Positions 6,121 to 7,103 of a stretch of 7,103 nt of DNA are shown in pieces. The stretch lies in assembly GCA_001805205.1 (NCBI GenBank), contig MHER01000182.1:1-7103 (forward strand), in the 5' to 3' direction. This DNA is from Nitrospirae bacterium RIFCSPLOW2_12_42_9. GTDB lineage: Bacteria; Nitrospirota; 9FT-COMBO-42-15; HDB-SIOI813. A program made the translations under genes and the position numbers. Position 1 is the stretch's first letter, and the number at the start of each line of letters is the position of its first letter. The notes beneath the pieces are model-generated. The model saw only the letters and a list, made by a program, of their open reading frames with translations, ran no database searches and was not told where the DNA came from.

Positions 6121-7103
6121 CTATTCAAGTATAGTTATATCACCTGCATATATAACCTTTGTATGTCCCTCTGCCATCTTTATTACAAGCCCGCCCTGCT
6201 GTGTAACATCCTCTGCCACGCCTGTAATAACCTCACCCGGCAGGGTCGCCTTTACCTTTTTATTGAGGGTAATGCAGTTTTCCCGCCATCTTTTCACAAC
6301 TGACATTATACCCTTATTTTTAAGCCCATCATAGTCTGAGTCAATAGTCTCTATGAGCTGCTTTAAAAGGGCAGTCCTGTCTACCTTTTCCCCGATACAC
6401 TCCATCAGAGAAGTAGCTGGAATCCTGAGACTATCAGGTACGTCCCCCTCCCTCATATTAACATTTATCCCTATCCCTACGACCACATAATTTATCATCT
6501 CCTCCTCAGCATTCATCTCAGTCAGGATACCGGATACCTTTTTCGAACCTATCAGAATATCATTAGGCCATTTTATTTTCGCCTCAAGCCCGGTTGTCTT
6601 TGAAATAGCCGTAGCTGTTGCCAGGGATGCCATCATGGTAAGGGTTGGCGCATACACAGGGGATAACTCAGGTCTGAAGAGGATTGAAGCATAAATATTA
6701 ACATTCCCCGGCGAGATCCATGTTCGTCCGAGCCTTCCTCTCCCATGTGATTGTGACTCTGCGACTATTACCAGTCCTTCCTGCATACCTCTTGCACCCA
6801 TCTCCATAGCTATATCATTAGTCGACACTACAGCATTAAATACCTGAACCTCTCTCCCTATGGTCTTTGTATTTATCCCCCTTTTAATTTCTGAAGCTGA
6901 CAGCTTATCAGGCGCCACTACCAGGCTGTATCCCCTGGAGGGAGTGCTGACAATAACATATCCCTCCCGTCTCAGGCCCTCTATATGCTTCCATACTGCT
7001 GTTCTTGATATCCTGATCTTATTACTCATGGTCTGACCGGAGACAAACGCCCCCTTACTCTCTTTAAACATGTTCAGTATAAGATCATCTATTAATTCAG
7101 GGG
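6121..7103 (-). CDS. birA: Biotin-[acetyl-CoA-carboxylase] ligase / biotin operon repressor BirA (partial at 5' end)
   Basis: BirA makes biotinyl-5'-AMP and transfers biotin to a lysine of the biotin carboxyl carrier protein. Forms with an N-terminal HTH also repress biotin genes. Counting from the Met at 7071, a winged HTH is seen at about 1-50 (SRTAVWKHIEGLRREGY, then SRGYSL). The catalytic domain follows, with GRGRLGRTW (110-118), KWPND (167-171) and KKVSGIL (177-183, with the biotin-adenylate Lys), then an SH3-like C-terminal domain (about 265-316). The frame stays open to the window edge and reads PELIDDLILN before that Met. This fits the missing first helix of the HTH, and there is no in-frame ATG, GTG or TTG in those bases. 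The true start therefore lies outside the window. The complete HTH suggests a bifunctional ligase/repressor, but no target operator is visible here. Confidence 0.95.
   Translation of the reverse strand, partial: PELIDDLILNMFKESKGAFVSGQTMSNKIRISRTAVWKHIEGLRREGYVIVSTPSRGYSLVVAPDKLSASEIKRGINTKTIGREVQVFNAVVSTNDIAMEMGARGMQEGLVIVAESQSHGRGRLGRTWISPGNVNIYASILFRPELSPVYAPTLTMMASLATATAISKTTGLEAKIKWPNDILIGSKKVSGILTEMNAEEEMINYVVVGIGINVNMREGDVPDSLRIPATSLMECIGEKVDRTALLKQLIETIDSDYDGLKNKGIMSVVKRWRENCITLNKKVKATLPGEVITGVAEDVTQQGGLVIKMAEGHTKVIYAGDITILE

Overview
This is a stretch of an ordinary bacterial chromosome. All genes with good support lie on the minus strand, so they read from right to left. Base composition is moderate, at a rough visual estimate a little under half G+C. 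Starts are preceded by purine-rich Shine-Dalgarno sequences, and GTG and TTG starts are used freely. The proteins look like those of a Gram-negative bacterium outside the well-studied groups. Nitrospirota or a deltaproteobacterial lineage would fit the protein style and the GC-rich palindromic repeat, but this is only a guess.

Layout in transcription order: birA (biotin-protein ligase/repressor, 5' end beyond the right edge), coaX (type III pantothenate kinase), grpE, dnaK, dnaJ, then rsmE (16S rRNA m3U1498 methyltransferase, broken), a 299-base non-coding stretch, and the start of a lipoprotein gene that runs off the left edge. Gaps from birA to dnaJ are short (16, 4-13, 101 and 20 bases), so this is probably one operon with an extra promoter in front of dnaK. 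BirA and CoaX serve the cofactors biotin and coenzyme A. GrpE, DnaK and DnaJ are the complete Hsp70 machine: nucleotide exchange factor, ATP-driven chaperone and J-protein co-chaperone. No hrcA gene and no CIRCE operator are seen in the window.

The least ordinary part is rsmE. It carries a roughly 119-base insertion made of two inverted copies of a GC-rich REP-like hairpin element. The insertion keeps the reading frame and adds about 40 residues. Further on, the gene has an in-frame TAA at 793-795, directly after the GPEGGFS motif. Recognisable RsmE sequence continues in the same frame for another 42 codons, so the gene appears to have lost its C-terminal SAM-binding knot.

The left end holds a good sigma70-type promoter and a leader of about 240 bases ahead of a lipoprotein with a carboxypeptidase-regulatory-like beta-sandwich domain. 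I found no mobile element with a transposase, CRISPR array, tRNA, rRNA or clearly new multi-gene system here.
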